The position numbers were made by a program, and so were the translations under genes. From positions 1 through 40,417 of IMG/VR virus record IMGVR_UViG_3300023099_000014: 40,417 nt of DNA. One strand, written 5' to 3'. Position 1 is the stretch's first letter. The number at the start of each line of letters is the position of its first letter. Positions 39,206-40,417 of this stretch are shown in pieces. Below the pieces are notes generated by a model, which saw only the letters and a program-made list of their open reading frames with translations, was not told where the DNA came from and did not search any database. Origin of the DNA: a virus.

Positions 39206-39214
39206 GCACTCTCT

Positions 39215-39240
39215 AAGTCTGTTGTCCGCAGCAGACTTTT
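39215..39240 (+). terminator. Rho-independent terminator
   Basis: A 10-bp stem with one G-U pair, AAGTCTGTTG and CAGCAGACTT, with a four-base loop and TTTT at the end (39237-39240). It closes the small early gene pair before the Lys/Ala-rich gene. Confidence 0.75.
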
Positions 39241-39281
39241 GGCGCAGCCTAGCGCACTAACCCAAACACATGAGGTCCACC

Positions 39282-40142
39282 ATGTCTAAAGCCGCCCTGA
39301 AGCGTGTTGCTGAACGCCAAGCCCAAGCCCTGGACGATACCAAGCGCGCCCAACGCCAGCACGAAGCGAACACCAAGACCGACGCCACCAAGGCCACCGC
39401 CCGCAAGCTGGGCGACCCTGCCCGTACCGCCGAAGACCAAACCGCCGTGGACGCCACCGCCAAGCGGGCCGAACGCGCCAACCTGACCAGCGCCCAGAAG
39501 CAAGCCCTGCTTGCCGCCAACAAGGCCAAGCGCGCTGAGGCTGCCGCCAAGACTACCGCCACCCTGGCCAAGCAGAAGGCTGCCGCCAAGCCCGCCCCCC
39601 AAGTGCTTAAGGTGGGCAGTGGCGCGGCCATTGGCGTTGCCACCGGCGCTATGGACGGCCAGCCCCACACCAAGCAAGCCGTTAAGGAAGCCCGTGAGCG
39701 CGAAGCCAATGAGGCAAAGCGTGACGGACTGGTGCTGGCCAAGAACATTGCGGGTCACCCCGTGTATGTCAAGCCGGATAGTAAGCTGCTGGTGGCTGGC
39801 GTGCTGTATCAGAACGCAACCCGCGCCAGTGAGGCCCGCATGCAGATGGCCGAAGCCGCCAAGACCCCGAAGACCGTGCCCGCCAAGGCTGCTAAGCCCG
39901 CCGCGTCCAAGGCTGCCCCTAAGCCCAAGGCCCCCGCTGCCGCAGACGCCCGCAAGATCACTGTGCTGGTCAAGCCGTGCCCGTACAAGGCTGGCACCAA
40001 GGCCGCAGCCATCTACGCCTTGTTTGCCAAGTGCAAGACCATGGCTGACCTGAAGGCCAAGCTGGCCGAGAACCCCGCCGCCTATGGGGACATCGGCTAC
40101 GTTAAGCACGCCGTGGCCAAGGGCTACATCACGGTCGGTTAA
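39282..40142 (+). CDS. Lys/Ala-rich basic protein, paralogue of the 11340-12023 product
   Basis: A 286-residue protein from ATG 39282, with GAGG seven bases upstream; the in-frame ATG at 39270 lacks this. Long Ala/Lys-rich helices (residues 1-100, for example ANKAKRAEAAAKTTATLAKQ) surround a small folded part (GLVLAKNIAGHPVYVKP). An H1-like Pro/Ala/Lys linker follows. The last ~60 residues (RKITVLVK to KGYITVG) match the C-terminal domain of the other protein: RKI-VL-K, GT, LFA-KT-A, AV--GY--VG. It is probably a DNA- or RNA-binding phage nucleoid-like protein (inference). Confidence 0.8.
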   Translation: MSKAALKRVAERQAQALDDTKRAQRQHEANTKTDATKATARKLGDPARTAEDQTAVDATAKRAERANLTSAQKQALLAANKAKRAEAAAKTTATLAKQKAAAKPAPQVLKVGSGAAIGVATGAMDGQPHTKQAVKEAREREANEAKRDGLVLAKNIAGHPVYVKPDSKLLVAGVLYQNATRASEARMQMAEAAKTPKTVPAKAAKPAASKAAPKPKAPAAADARKITVLVKPCPYKAGTKAAAIYALFAKCKTMADLKAKLAENPAAYGDIGYVKHAVAKGYITVG

Positions 40143-40201
40143 GACGCTTCCCGGTTGCTAGGCTGGTTTACCAGCTGGCCTAGCACCCTGCTGAGCGTCT
40201 T
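40141..40201 (+). other. Nested hairpin in intergenic region
   Basis: Outer 8-bp stem AAGACGCT (40141-40148) with AGCGTCTT (40194-40201). Inside it GCTAGG (40157-40162) pairs with CCTAGC (40179-40184), and CTGG with CCAG. The folded unit starts at the stop codon of the preceding gene. It may act as a terminator or mRNA stabiliser; no long T run follows. It is not a tRNA. Confidence 0.6.
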
Positions 40202-40222
40202 GCTCTAACTGGAGGTTCAATC

Positions 40223-40417
40223 ATGGCTACCCAAACCATCAACGGCGTGGAACGTAACATTCAGCCCTTGGCCGATCTGTACGGTGCCGATCTGCGCGGT
40301 GCCGATCTGTACGGTGCCGATCTGCGCGGTGCCAATCTGCACGGTGCCGATCTGTACGGTGCCGATCTGCGCGGTGCCGATCTGTACGGTGCCGATCTGC
40401 GCGGTGCCGATCTGTAC
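40223..40417 (+). CDS. Pentapeptide-repeat protein, 3' end missing
   Basis: The gene starts at ATG 40223 with GGAGG seven bases upstream and is cut by the window end after 65 codons. After 16 leader residues come ten A(D/N)LxG units, alternating ADLYG and ADLRG with one ANLHG. Pentapeptide proteins form a right-handed quadrilateral beta-helix; family members such as Qnr and MfpA mimic DNA and bind gyrase. Here a DNA-mimic role is only a possibility. The repeat is nearly identical at DNA level, pointing to recent expansion. Confidence 0.85.
   Translation, partial: MATQTINGVERNIQPLADLYGADLRGADLYGADLRGANLHGADLYGADLRGADLYGADLRGADLY
40271..40417 (+). repeat. 30-bp tandem DNA repeat within the pentapeptide gene
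   Basis: A unit of two pentapeptide codon sets (GCCGATCTGTACGGT then GCCGATCTGCGCGGT) repeats almost without change to the window end; one unit has AAT and CAC variants. Synonymous sites are also identical, so the array arose by recent duplication or is being homogenised. Confidence 0.9.

Noticed and set aside
40141-40201. Nested hairpin considered as a tRNA
   Set aside because: No anticodon arm, T-loop or CCA-like arrangement; stems do not give a cloverleaf.
40271-40417. Tandem repeat considered as a CRISPR array
   Set aside because: Units are in frame, contiguous, without unique spacers, and encode pentapeptide repeats.

Overview
The window looks like most of the genome of a lytic-type, short-tailed (podovirus-like) dsDNA phage of a Gram-negative host. 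The Gram-negative assignment rests on an embedded Rz/Rz1-type spanin pair with a lipobox. The portal, coat, gp4-like, gp10-like and ejection-protein order resembles P22-type morphogenesis. I saw no integrase, repressor, tRNA or single-subunit RNA polymerase, but the sequence is cut at both ends (a primase-helicase gene at the left, a pentapeptide-repeat gene at the right), so absences are not proof.

Layout: rightward genes run from the left end to 16420. First comes a replication and recombination block: primase-helicase, a mini J-domain protein, ATP-dependent DNA ligase, a Cys-rich replication accessory protein, family A DNA polymerase, a Cas4/RecB-like nuclease, a DEDDh exonuclease, a VRR-NUC nuclease and an SNF2-type helicase. 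Next are a Lys/Ala-rich basic protein and a strong terminator. Then follows a compact cassette (12109-16420): GT-B glycosyltransferase, a helical protein of the 5-hmdU-DNA kinase / amino acid:DNA transferase (aGPT-Pplase) type, a small membrane protein, a large thymidylate synthase / dUMP hydroxymethylase homologue, an HD nucleotide phosphohydrolase and a DUF3310 protein. I read this as a thymidine hypermodification pathway, perhaps ending in a glycosylated base. It is the most interesting part of the window.

Leftward genes run from 37517 down to 16436: small terminase, three virion or adhesin genes, large terminase, portal, scaffold, coat, tail factors, tailspike, ejection proteins, an S74 fibre, then holin, endolysin, i-spanin and embedded o-spanin. 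The two blocks converge on a shared hairpin terminator at 16426-16453. They diverge from an AT-rich, repeat-rich region (37518-37905) that may be a control region or origin. Small rightward genes follow to the right end: two unknowns, a second Lys/Ala-rich protein sharing its C-terminal domain with the first, and the start of a pentapeptide-repeat protein.

How the genes may work together (inference): the synthase and HD enzyme reshape the dTTP pool, the polymerase incorporates a modified uridine, and the helical protein and glycosyltransferase elaborate it on DNA. The P22-like packaging and short-tail machinery then encapsidates that DNA. Function calls rest on motifs read by eye; no database search was possible.
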